From Caryophanales bacterium (GTDB taxonomy: Bacteria; Bacillota_I; Bacilli_A; Izemoplasmatales; UBA1188): a stretch of 54,362 bases of DNA. Positions 24,628 to 31,952 of this stretch are shown here, piece by piece (positions within the stretch are counted from its first letter, which is position 1; each line of letters opens with the position of its first letter). Both the position numbers and the translations under genes were made by a program. The notes beneath the pieces were generated by a model, which was given only the letters and a program-made list of their open reading frames with translations, had not been told where the DNA came from and made no database searches. The stretch lies in NCBI GenBank assembly GCA_016287865.1, contig JAEEXP010000005.1:1-54362 (forward strand), read 5' to 3'.

Positions 24628-24714
24628 GTATACATTTTTCATTTATCATAATTTTGGGCTATTTTTTTACAAAAAATAATAGTTTTTTGAGTATTTATAA
24701 TAGAAGGCATATAA

Positions 24715-24739
24715 AAAGCGGGAGTTTTTCTCCCGCTTT
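24715..24739 (-). terminator. Terminator after hpf
   Basis: A perfect 10-bp GC-rich stem AAAGCGGGAG/CTCCCGCTTT with a 5-nt loop, followed on the minus strand by a T-rich run. It starts 13 nt after the hpf stop. Confidence 0.92.
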
Positions 24740-24752
24740 GAATAAAAATATT

Positions 24753-25274
24753 TTAGTGAGTCTTTATAAGACCATATTCACCATCATTTCTAACGTATAC
24801 GATATTAACTTCTTCATTTTCATCTTTGTATACGAAGAATGAGTGATCACCAAGTTCCATGGCTGTAGCAGCTTCATCAAAAGACATAACTTCTAACTTG
24901 AATTCCTTAATTTTAACTGCGCTGTTAACCATTTTCTCTGGTTCAGGTGTATCAACGAATAAATCGTTAATGCCTTGTTTAGATTGTAAGCTTCTTACGA
25001 GTTTGTGCTTATTATTCTTGATTTGTTTTTCAAGTTTTTCAGCACATCTATCAATTGCATCAAACATCTCAGTGTCAGATTCCTCTGCTCTTAAGATGAG
25101 ATGAGCAATTGGGATAGTTACCTCAACTCTTACTTTCTTTGCATCTAATTTAAGAACGACTTTTGCTTGAAGAGGGCGAGTAGTGAATCGATCTAATTTA
25201 GATAACCTCTTTTCTAAATAATCTCTGGTATCTTCTGTAACTTTGATACCTTTACTTCTAACATCAATTTGCAT
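24753..25274 (-). CDS. hpf: Ribosome hibernation promoting factor, long form
   Basis: A 173-residue two-domain protein that pairs idle 70S ribosomes into 100S dimers. The N-terminal S30AE domain (MQIDVRSKGIKVTEDTRDYLEKRLSKL) is followed by the C-terminal dimerisation domain (VKIKEFKLEVMSFDEAATAMELGDHSFFVYKDE). The start is ATG 25274, 8 nt after AAGGAGG; a longer reading adds only residues from the leader. It is monocistronic between its own promoter and terminator. Confidence 0.94.
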   Translation of the reverse strand: MQIDVRSKGIKVTEDTRDYLEKRLSKLDRFTTRPLQAKVVLKLDAKKVRVEVTIPIAHLILRAEESDTEMFDAIDRCAEKLEKQIKNNKHKLVRSLQSKQGINDLFVDTPEPEKMVNSAVKIKEFKLEVMSFDEAATAMELGDHSFFVYKDENEEVNIVYVRNDGEYGLIKTH

Positions 25275-25295
25275 AAAATGTTCCTCCTTGCCTTC

Positions 25296-25323
25296 ATTAT
25301 ATAACATCAATGGTTATTGTAAA
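25296..25323 (-). promoter_or_regulatory. hpf promoter
   Basis: TTTACA (25323-25318), a 16-nt spacer and TATAAT (25301-25296) on the minus strand, 22 nt before the start codon. Confidence 0.75.
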
Positions 25324-25369
25324 TAGGTTTACGAGTTTTCACATAAAAATCATTTTTCATTTTTAGATT

Positions 25370-25723
25370 TTATTCACAATTCTCTAAATCTAGGTATTTA
25401 AACGAGAAAAAGTTAATATTCTCTTTTAGCTTTAATTTAAGTGATTTATCAATATTATTCTTATCCACAAAGACTAAAGTGTTCTTATTAATTAGTTTAT
25501 CTAAAAGGATAAATATCTCTTTAATCTTTTCTCTTGAAAGTTTAATGTTTACACCTTCATCAAAGATATAATATAGAGTTCCCATATATCCATCATCAAG
25601 CGGGAAAACGATAGATTTAATAGTTAACTCTTTTTGACAATTTTCACAATAAAAATCAAACTTAAAGAAATCATCTAACTTAATCTCTTTCTTTATTATT
25701 TTTCCGCAGCCATAGCATTTCAT
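25370..25723 (-). CDS. Short zinc-ribbon protein in the comFC position
   Basis: A 117-residue protein that starts with a Cys pair (CYGCGKII) and has a second pair at CENCQKEL, so residues 1-36 probably bind zinc. The remainder is Lys-rich with no phosphoribosyltransferase motif. It overlaps comFA by 44 nt, where ComFC (about 220-240 residues, zinc finger plus phosphoribosyltransferase-like domain) normally sits. AAGAGG 7 nt before the ATG fixes the start. It could be a reduced ComFC or an unrelated zinc protein. The C-terminal domain of ComFC is absent and I find no remnant in the 95 nt downstream before hpf. Confidence 0.6.
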   Translation of the reverse strand: MKCYGCGKIIKKEIKLDDFFKFDFYCENCQKELTIKSIVFPLDDGYMGTLYYIFDEGVNIKLSREKIKEIFILLDKLINKNTLVFVDKNNIDKSLKLKLKENINFFSFKYLDLENCE

Positions 25724-26849
25724 TGTTCATCCTCTTAATATATCTATTAACTAAAAAGAATTTAATTGAATTATGCCTATAAAAGATATATACATTACCT
25801 GTCTCATCACCAATCTTTCGCCCTACTCTTCCTGCGATTTGAATTAGTGTTTGATAAGTAAATACTTTATGATCTGCATATAGAACTATGACGTCCACAT
25901 TCTTAATAGTAATACCTCTTTCAAGAATTGTTGTGGATAGAATGTTTTTAATTGATCCATTCTTAAGTGAATCTATTAATTTATCTTTTCTTTTAGATTC
26001 ACTAGATATAGTATTTATACTTAATCCACTGCCTAGTTTATTTAACAAGCTTATTGATGGGACATATATAATATGTTTTCTATCACTATTTAGTATATTT
26101 AAAAAATCGCTATTTTTAGTAATATCATTATCCATAAGGTAATATTTAGGTAACACTAAATCATGACCATGATATCTCCTATTCATAGTGTAAGTATCGA
26201 TATTAAATCTTTCTTTAATAGTAGCGCTCATATAGAATATTACCCCATCCTTTTTAAGAGATTTTTTTAATATTCTTTTAAGAAATGGATTATCTGAATA
26301 AGGATAAGCATCAGCTTCATCAAGAATTATTAAATCAAATTCATTTTCATAGTTTATTAATTGATTCACAGTAGATAATAATAGGTCACAATTATCGTCA
26401 TGATTAGATCCATCTATATATTTAATGATTGTATCTTTAAATACATTTTTAAGTCTTACTGATAACTCTTTAACTATCTCACGTCTTGGAATTGCGATAA
26501 CCACTTTTAAATTATTATTTAATGCATAAAGAATTGACTCATACATTATTTCGGTCTTGCCACTACCACATACTGCATTTAAAAACGCATTCTCTTTTTT
26601 GACTAAATGAGACAAGAAATAATGAGATGCTTTTTCTTGTGATTTAGATAAATTAAACTCCATATTTAAAGAGTGTTTATGTGGTTTTATAATTCTTTCA
26701 CTATAGTAAATATCTATAACTTTAGTGCCGCAATCAACGCACTGGTTATTATAAATATTTTCTCCCTTACACATTAAACACTCTTTATTTATTAGGTTAG
26801 TTTTCTTATACAAATAATTATCTACTTTATATTTACTTAGTCTCATCAT
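25680..26849 (-). CDS. comFA: ComFA-like DNA helicase/translocase
   Basis: About 389 residues. An N-terminal zinc motif (CLMCKG...CVDCG) precedes a superfamily 2 helicase core: Walker A AVCGSGKTE, motif II DEADAYPY (ComFA proteins have a similar DEVDAFPF), MSATI, and motif VI QIAGRVGRK. ComFA drives single-stranded DNA uptake during natural transformation. ATG 26849 or 26846 is preferred as the start, because the longer reading to 26879 runs through the trxB terminator hairpin. No clear ribosome site is visible. Other competence genes are not in the window. Confidence 0.85.
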   Translation of the reverse strand: MMRLSKYKVDNYLYKKTNLINKECLMCKGENIYNNQCVDCGTKVIDIYYSERIIKPHKHSLNMEFNLSKSQEKASHYFLSHLVKKENAFLNAVCGSGKTEIMYESILYALNNNLKVVIAIPRREIVKELSVRLKNVFKDTIIKYIDGSNHDDNCDLLLSTVNQLINYENEFDLIILDEADAYPYSDNPFLKRILKKSLKKDGVIFYMSATIKERFNIDTYTMNRRYHGHDLVLPKYYLMDNDITKNSDFLNILNSDRKHIIYVPSISLLNKLGSGLSINTISSESKRKDKLIDSLKNGSIKNILSTTILERGITIKNVDVIVLYADHKVFTYQTLIQIAGRVGRKIGDETGNVYIFYRHNSIKFFLVNRYIKRMNNEMLWLRKNNKERD

Positions 26850-26880
26850 AAAAATGATACTCAAAAAGTTGAGTATCATT
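26850..26880 (-). terminator. Terminator after trxA-trxB, at the start of comFA
   Basis: A perfect 12-bp stem AATGATACTCAA/TTGAGTATCATT with a 4-nt loop and a short T-run on the minus strand. It begins 6 nt after the trxB-like stop and ends against the comFA start codon. Confidence 0.8.
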
Positions 26881-26885
26881 TCGAA

Positions 26886-27692
26886 TTATTTTTTAGATTT
26901 TAAAACTTCAATAATGGAATAGGCTACATTCATTCCATCATTCATAGCTTTTGAAACTTGTCTTCTTCCCTTTACAATGTCACCTGCGGCATAGACATTG
27001 TTTAAGTTTGTCTTATTATTCTCATCTACTACGATATTACCTTTATCATCAATTAATACACCTAAGTTAGATGAAATACTTTGACTACCTAAAGGAAGCG
27101 CAATAAATAAATTATTTAAAGATATTTCTTCACCGCTTTTAAGTGTGACTTTTTCTAGATTAAATTCTCCAGATAAAGAAGCAATATCTTCAACATTTAA
27201 AGTTACTACATCTTGAGTAAAGTAATTTAATTCTTTAATCATTTGAGTTAGGTATGGTTCTTTTCCTGCGACCCATACTCTTTTTTTCTTGAAGAGTGGT
27301 GCATCACAAAATGCACAAGTTGAAACACCCATACCAAGATAATCTTTAAACATCTTTGGAAGATTAGATTTATTTAAGCCAGATGCGATAACGAGTGTTT
27401 TGCCTTCATATTCATTATCTTTAGTAATAGCTTTATAGTTTAATTCTTGAGTTAAAGCTAATACTTCTTCTTTAACTGTGTCTATTTCATTAGACTTTAA
27501 TTGTTCTAAGCCTTTATTAAATAAATCAATTCCACTGATAGAATCATAAGAATATAGATTTTCTATTTTAGATAAGCCAAGTGATCCAGCATCTTTATAG
27601 ATTACTAGAGGATTTAAACCCGCTCTTTTTAAATAAATGGCGCATGTAACACCAGAAGGTCCTGCGCCAATAATTATAGAATCGTATAACAT
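26886..27692 (-). CDS. Thioredoxin reductase-like flavoprotein lacking the NADPH site
   Basis: A 268-residue protein. It has the FAD loop IIIGAGPSGVTCAIYLKRAG at residues 7-26, the redox pair C126-A-F-C129-D, and the second FAD motif NNVYAAGDI. Where NADPH-dependent enzymes carry GGGDSA and HRR, this protein has VAGKEPYLTQ and LNVED (139-170), so the pyridine-nucleotide site looks lost. It is also ~40 residues shorter than usual. This matches the ferredoxin-dependent flavin thioredoxin reductases known from clostridia. It is 1 nt downstream of trxA, its evident substrate. Ferredoxin dependence is inference. Confidence 0.85.
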   Translation of the reverse strand: MLYDSIIIGAGPSGVTCAIYLKRAGLNPLVIYKDAGSLGLSKIENLYSYDSISGIDLFNKGLEQLKSNEIDTVKEEVLALTQELNYKAITKDNEYEGKTLVIASGLNKSNLPKMFKDYLGMGVSTCAFCDAPLFKKKRVWVAGKEPYLTQMIKELNYFTQDVVTLNVEDIASLSGEFNLEKVTLKSGEEISLNNLFIALPLGSQSISSNLGVLIDDKGNIVVDENNKTNLNNVYAAGDIVKGRRQVSKAMNDGMNVAYSIIEVLKSKK

Positions 27693-27693
27693 A

Positions 27694-27993
27694 TTAAATC
27701 TTTTCTACTAAAGATTCTTTAGACATCATGCCTACAAACTTCTTTTGAAGTTTTCCTTCTTCAAATACCATGAAGCAAGGAATGTTTGTAATCATTAATG
27801 CCTCAGCAAGGTTTTCAGCTTCATCTACATTTACTTTATAAAAATCTACATTTGTTAATTCTTCTGATACTTCATCTACTACTGGGCCCATAGCTCTACA
27901 AGGTCCACACCAATCAGCATAAAAGTCTACAAAGAACTTTTTGCCGCTAGCTAGTACGTCTTTAAATTCATTTTCGTTTAATTGTTTAACCAT
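27694..27993 (-). CDS. trxA: Thioredoxin
   Basis: A 99-residue thioredoxin fold protein with the active site WCGPCRAMGPVVDEV near residues 28-33, and the cis-Pro loop ITNIPCFMVF. It reduces protein disulfides in the cytoplasm. An AAGGAGG site lies 8 nt before the ATG. It is the first gene of a two-gene operon with its presumed reductase. Confidence 0.97.
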   Translation of the reverse strand: MVKQLNENEFKDVLASGKKFFVDFYADWCGPCRAMGPVVDEVSEELTNVDFYKVNVDEAENLAEALMITNIPCFMVFEEGKLQKKFVGMMSKESLVEKI

Positions 27994-28019
27994 AATTAAA
28001 CCTCCTTATTTTATACCTC

Positions 28020-28028
28020 ATTATAACA
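28020..28028 (-). promoter_or_regulatory. Extended -10 promoter of trxA
   Basis: TGTTATAAT on the minus strand, 26 nt before the trxA ATG. No good -35 box is visible, as is common for TGn extended -10 promoters. Confidence 0.5.
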
Positions 28029-28057
28029 TGTATAAAAATCTAAGTCTTTATAAATGC

Positions 28058-28531
28058 TTATTTATTATAAGTCTCATTATTTAATATTTTATATGCACGG
28101 AAGATCTGTTCAAGTAAAATAAGTTTAAATAATTGATGAGGGAATGTAAAAGCTGAGAAAGATAATAAATAGTGTGATTTATCTAATACTTCTTTAGATA
28201 ATCCATAAGATGAACCAATAATAAATGTGATATTTGGGTATGAATTATAGATAGACTCTATTTTCTTAGAGAATTCTATACTAGACATACTCTTACCTAG
28301 TCTATCTAAAGATATTACATATTCATTATTATTAATCTTACTTAATATATCTTTACCTTCTTCATCTAATACTTTCCTAATTTCATTATCACTCATATTA
28401 TCTTTGAGTGGTAAATCTTTAAGTTCTACTACTTCAACTTTAGTATATTTAGAGAGTCTCTTTAAATATTCATCTATTCCTTTTTTTAGGTAGTCTTCTT
28501 TAATTTTACCTACTGAGATAATCTTAATCAT
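28058..28531 (-). CDS. rlmH: 23S rRNA (pseudouridine1915-N3)-methyltransferase
   Basis: A 157-residue SPOUT methyltransferase that modifies helix 69 of 23S rRNA. MIKIISVGKIKEDYLKKGIDEYLKRL opens the protein, YVISLDRLGKSMSSIEFS and FIIGSSYGLSKEV form the knot region, and FPHQLFKLILLEQIFRAYKI ends it, all family signatures. ATG 28531 is chosen because it gives the standard length and start; AAAGGA is about 10 nt upstream. It overlaps xerC by 8 nt. Confidence 0.96.
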   Translation of the reverse strand: MIKIISVGKIKEDYLKKGIDEYLKRLSKYTKVEVVELKDLPLKDNMSDNEIRKVLDEEGKDILSKINNNEYVISLDRLGKSMSSIEFSKKIESIYNSYPNITFIIGSSYGLSKEVLDKSHYLLSFSAFTFPHQLFKLILLEQIFRAYKILNNETYNK

Positions 28532-29447
28532 TTTTCTTATTTCCTTTAGGGAAGGCCTTTTCATATTCTTTTTGAAGGGATTCCTTAGATAATTTAGTAT
28601 ATATTTGAGTAGTAGAAAGATTAGAGTGACCTAGTAATTCTTGAACCATTCTTACATCCATTCCTTTATTTAATAGATGGGTTGCGAATGAATGTCTAAA
28701 GGCATGCGGAGATACTTTCATAGTTGAAGATGTTTCTTTGAGTACTCTATTTAATATATCTCTAACACCCCTTGAAGTTAAAGTTCCTCCATGGAAGTTT
28801 AAGAATACTGAATCATTTTCAAGATTATTTGATCTAGCAAGAAAGATTGGTCTAGATAATACTAAGTATTTTTGATAATCTTCTTTGGCATCTACAGTCA
28901 TTGGAACAATCCTATCTTTTGATCCTTTACCATGAATTAGTATTCTTCTTGAATCAGAATCCACATCTTTTAGCCTCATATTAGTAAGTTCAGATACACG
29001 AAGCCCTGAGCCATATAGAAGTTCAAAGATTAATTTATCTCTTTTACCCACTTCATCACTAACGTCTATCGCGTTTAAGAATTCTTTTATTTCATCATCA
29101 TAGACAAATTTAGGTAATCTCTTTTCACTTTTTGGAATATCAACACCTAAGAATGGATTCTTTTCCATTTCTTTATCAATTTCTACGAAGAAATTATAGA
29201 AAGATTTAATAGATGAAGACTTTCTTTGAATTGAACGAGGAGTAAATGTATCTGCGGCATTTGAAATATAAAAGGCAGCGACCTTTTCAGATATTTCATC
29301 CGCATCACCAAATTCATTTTCGTCTAAATATTTAAAGAAATCTTTAATGTCATTAGAATAAGCTAAAATGGTATTCTCTGAATACCTTCTTTCATTTCTT
29401 AAATATGAAACAAACTTCTCTAAGAATTCATTATTCCTTTGACTCAT
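28524..29447 (-). CDS. xerC: Tyrosine recombinase XerC/XerD-type
   Basis: A 307-residue recombinase. The N-terminal SAM-like domain (FLEKFVSYLRNERRYSENTILAYSNDIKDF) precedes the catalytic domain with LLYGSGLRVSEL (Arg), HGKGSKDR (Lys), HAFRHSFATHL (His-x-x-Arg), LGHSN (His) and the nucleophile Tyr in TTQIYTK. It probably resolves chromosome dimers. The trmFO-xerC order matches Bacillus gid-codV, arguing for a housekeeping Xer protein and not a mobile integrase. Start ATG 29447 follows AAGAGG. Confidence 0.93.
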   Translation of the reverse strand: MSQRNNEFLEKFVSYLRNERRYSENTILAYSNDIKDFFKYLDENEFGDADEISEKVAAFYISNAADTFTPRSIQRKSSSIKSFYNFFVEIDKEMEKNPFLGVDIPKSEKRLPKFVYDDEIKEFLNAIDVSDEVGKRDKLIFELLYGSGLRVSELTNMRLKDVDSDSRRILIHGKGSKDRIVPMTVDAKEDYQKYLVLSRPIFLARSNNLENDSVFLNFHGGTLTSRGVRDILNRVLKETSSTMKVSPHAFRHSFATHLLNKGMDVRMVQELLGHSNLSTTQIYTKLSKESLQKEYEKAFPKGNKKND

Positions 29448-30726
29448 CTTTAAACCTCTTAAGGTCTTCCATAGCTCTTTCACTATAAGCTTCTTTTCTA
29501 TCGTTTTTGGTTCTTCCTTCAATTGGAGGGAATATTCCATAGTTTACATTCATTGGTTCAAAGTCTTCTTTAGATGCGTTTTCAAGATAATAAGCTTGAG
29601 CACCCATCGCAGTAGTTCTTGGGAATTTAATTAATTCTTTTCCTAAAACCAATCTTGCGATATTAATTCCTGCGATTAAGCCTGATGCGGTTGATTCAAC
29701 ATATCCTTCAACCCCAGATAATTGACCAGCGAAGAATAAGTCAGGACGTTTTAGTGACTCATATGAAGCATTTATTAGACCAGGGGCACTAATAAATGTA
29801 TTTCTATGCATTTGTCCATGTCTAATGATTTTTGCGTTTTCAAGACCTGGAATCATTCTTATTATTCTGTCTTGTGCACCATATGAGAGTTTAGTTTGAA
29901 AACCAACAATGTTATACATTGAATTAGCTAAATTATCCGCACGGAGTTGTACAACTGCGTATGGTTTAAAATCATCTCTATATAAACCTACTGGTTTCAT
30001 AGGTCCATAACGAAGTGTATCTACACCTCTTTTAGCCATAGTTTCAAATGGCATACATCCTTCAAATACATTTATTTCAAAATCATGAGCTTCATGAGTT
30101 TCAGCATTTACTACCTCTTCCCACCAAGTTAAGTATTCTTCTTTAGTAAAAGGACAGTTAATATAATCAGCAGTACCTTTATCCCATCTAGATTTATAAT
30201 ATGCCTTAGTAAAATCAATTGAGTCCTTTTCAATTACTGGGGCAATAGCATCAAAGAAATGAAGATACTTTTCATCAATAAACTTACCAATTTCATCAGA
30301 TAGTGCATCAGATGTGAGTGGGCCAGTTGCGAGAACTGTATAACCTTCAGGTATTTTGGTAACTTCTTCGTCTATTACTTCAATTAATGGATTATTACTT
30401 ATTTCTTCAGTAATTAGTTTGGAGAATAATTCTCTATCAACTGAAAGTGAAGCACCAGCTTTAACTTGAGTCTTATCTGCGATTCTAATAATTAATGAAT
30501 CCATCATTCTTAATTCTTCTTTTAAAAGCCCTACAGCATTTTTAGGGTCAGAAGATCTAAATGAATTAGAACATACAAGTTCAGCAAAAAGATCCATTTT
30601 TTGAGCTGGAGTCTTTTTGTGTTTCTTCATTTCATATAATTTAACCTTTATTCCACGTTTTGCGATTTGATATGCAGCCTCGCATCCTGCGAGTCCTGCG
30701 CCTATAACATTTACATATTTTTCCAT
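29431..30726 (-). CDS. trmFO: Methylenetetrahydrofolate-tRNA-(uracil-5-)-methyltransferase
   Basis: A 431-residue flavoprotein that makes T54 in tRNA using methylene-THF. The FAD loop VNVIGAGLAGCEAAYQIAKRG, then ELVCSNSFRSSDPKNAVGLLKEELR, MPFETMAKRGxDTLRYGPMKPVGL and FAGQLSGVEGYVESTASGL are hallmarks. A TATAAT box (30748-30743) lies only 16 nt before the ATG, so the leader is probably about 10 nt and has no ribosome site. It heads trmFO-xerC-rlmH. Confidence 0.97.
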   Translation of the reverse strand: MEKYVNVIGAGLAGCEAAYQIAKRGIKVKLYEMKKHKKTPAQKMDLFAELVCSNSFRSSDPKNAVGLLKEELRMMDSLIIRIADKTQVKAGASLSVDRELFSKLITEEISNNPLIEVIDEEVTKIPEGYTVLATGPLTSDALSDEIGKFIDEKYLHFFDAIAPVIEKDSIDFTKAYYKSRWDKGTADYINCPFTKEEYLTWWEEVVNAETHEAHDFEINVFEGCMPFETMAKRGVDTLRYGPMKPVGLYRDDFKPYAVVQLRADNLANSMYNIVGFQTKLSYGAQDRIIRMIPGLENAKIIRHGQMHRNTFISAPGLINASYESLKRPDLFFAGQLSGVEGYVESTASGLIAGINIARLVLGKELIKFPRTTAMGAQAYYLENASKEDFEPMNVNYGIFPPIEGRTKNDRKEAYSERAMEDLKRFKDESKE

Positions 30727-30795
30727 ACAATAATTTTATCATATTATAGGAAGTTATTTATTATTATATTTATTAATTATGCTTCACCATCTTTT

Positions 30796-31208
30796 TCAAA
30801 AAAAATCATTTATTATTTCTAGCATCTCTCTTGGTGTGACTATAAAACTTCTGTTTGGGAAATGCTTCATATTACCAGTTACTAAATATACATCATTATT
30901 ATTTCTTCCTGTCATCGTTACTTCGTAAAAAACAACATCAGATTTATCTAAGAAAATTTCTGATGTTGTCTCATTATTTATGTATATTGCGTGCTTTTTA
31001 GAAAATCAATAATTTGTTCTACTCTTTCATCATTAAAATTAAATTTGTTTCTAGTTAATACATCGTAATATTCATTCACGATGTCTTCATTAATCATGGA
31101 TATTATTATTCCATTATATAATAATTGAATTAATTGACCAGGAACAGATTCTGGTTTTAACATTGCTGATACAATTACATTTGTATCAATCACAGCATAG
31201 AACTTCAT
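30796..31208 (-). pseudogene. PIN-domain toxin, frameshifted by one base
   Basis: From ATG 31208 the frame encodes the start of a PIN ribonuclease (VIDTNVIVSAMLKPESVPGQLI, acidic residues at D8 and in NEDIVNEY) but stops after 76 residues at 30978. Shifting frame by one base at a run of five Ts (plus strand 30995-30999) continues with KKHAIYINNETTSEIFLDKSD, TMTGRNNNDVYLVTGN and the usual PIN end, stopping at 30796. One lost base explains everything. The full protein would be about 137 residues. It could be a natural null, a sequencing error in a homopolymer, or slippage-dependent expression. It overlaps its antitoxin gene by 4 nt. Confidence 0.85.
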
Positions 31209-31504
31209 TGTTTTTTCTTTTTCTCCTCTCTTTCAAGCCTACCGAGTCTTATTTCCTCGTTGATTTCATCAAGAGTCATATTACAGTTACCATTTTCTTT
31301 AGATATCTGTTGCATTTCTTTAGTTGCTTTAATTGCTTTAAGAGTTACTTCATCATATCTAGTTGCGAACGGAATACCGCCTTCTATTATTGATCTTTTA
31401 AGAAACATTCTTACTGCGGTAGATAAATCGAGACCTAAGTTTTCATAAATCTCTGTAGCTTCTTTCTTTAATTCATCATCTACTCTAACTTGTATAATAG
31501 CCAT
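31205..31504 (-). CDS. RelB/DinJ-family antitoxin
   Basis: A 99-residue protein. The N-terminal ribbon-helix-helix (IIQVRVDDELKKEATEIYENLGLDLSTAVRMFLKRSIIEGGIPF) is the RelB/DinJ signature. The C-terminal half is charged and ends in KKKKQ, and would wrap the toxin. AAAGGAG precedes the ATG. It ends in TGA overlapping the toxin ATG (ATGA). It should repress its own promoter, where an inverted repeat covers the -35 box. Confidence 0.9.
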   Translation of the reverse strand: MAIIQVRVDDELKKEATEIYENLGLDLSTAVRMFLKRSIIEGGIPFATRYDEVTLKAIKATKEMQQISKENGNCNMTLDEINEEIRLGRLEREEKKKKQ

Positions 31505-31527
31505 AATATTTCTCCTTTTGTAATTAT

Positions 31528-31561
31528 ATTATAACAACATTGTATTACATTGTAAATACAA
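31528..31561 (-). promoter_or_regulatory. Toxin-antitoxin promoter with operator palindrome
   Basis: TTTACA (31556-31551), a 17-nt spacer and TATAAT (31533-31528) on the minus strand. A 7-nt inverted repeat, TTGTATT...AATACAA (31540-31561), spans the -35 box and contains a second small palindrome, TTACAATGTAA. This is where a RelB-type antitoxin would bind. Confidence 0.75.
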
Positions 31562-31581
31562 TTAATTACTAATAATAAAAT

Positions 31582-31605
31582 AAACCCATCGAAATCGACG
31601 GGTTT
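31582..31605 (-). terminator. Terminator after hypA
   Basis: An 11-bp stem AAACCC-TCGA/TCGA-GGGTTT with one G-U pair starts 3 nt after the hypA stop and is followed by a T-rich run on the minus strand. Confidence 0.88.
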
Positions 31606-31608
31606 AAA

Positions 31609-31950
31609 TTATTCAGCTTTTATTTCTGTAATCTCAAATTCATAACCATTTGTCATATCATATTCTTCAGATCTACATTTAGGGCATCTTCCAAAATTAG
31701 TTGATACTTCAAATAGTTCATCGCATTCTCTACATCTTCCTACTACCTTAATATAGTTGATATTAAGTGTAGTATCTTTTAAAGATGTATCTTCAATAGC
31801 CGCAGGCCAACATTCATACATATAGTGAGGAAGTACGCCTGTGGCTTCACCTACAGTTAGAGTTATTGAATGAATCTTTTTGAGATTATTTTCTTTCATG
31901 TATTCTTCAAGGGTTGCGACTATTTCAGTCGCATATCCAAGTTCATGCAT
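31609..31950 (-). CDS. hypA: HypA-type nickel metallochaperone
   Basis: A 113-residue protein beginning MHELGYA, whose Met-His-Glu binds nickel in HypA. Two Cys pairs (C-R-E-C and C-P-K-C) form the structural zinc site in the C-terminal half. HypA normally delivers nickel to [NiFe] hydrogenase or urease. Neither those enzymes nor HypB-F are visible here. It starts 2 nt after the stop of the large Fe-S flavoprotein and is almost certainly co-transcribed with it. Confidence 0.92.
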   Translation of the reverse strand: MHELGYATEIVATLEEYMKENNLKKIHSITLTVGEATGVLPHYMYECWPAAIEDTSLKDTTLNINYIKVVGRCRECDELFEVSTNFGRCPKCRSEEYDMTNGYEFEITEIKAE

Positions 31951-31952
31951 AA

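Noticed and set aside
28524-29447. Integrase of a mobile element
   Set aside because: Its place between trmFO and rlmH and its size match the housekeeping Xer recombinase, and no att-like direct repeats were seen.
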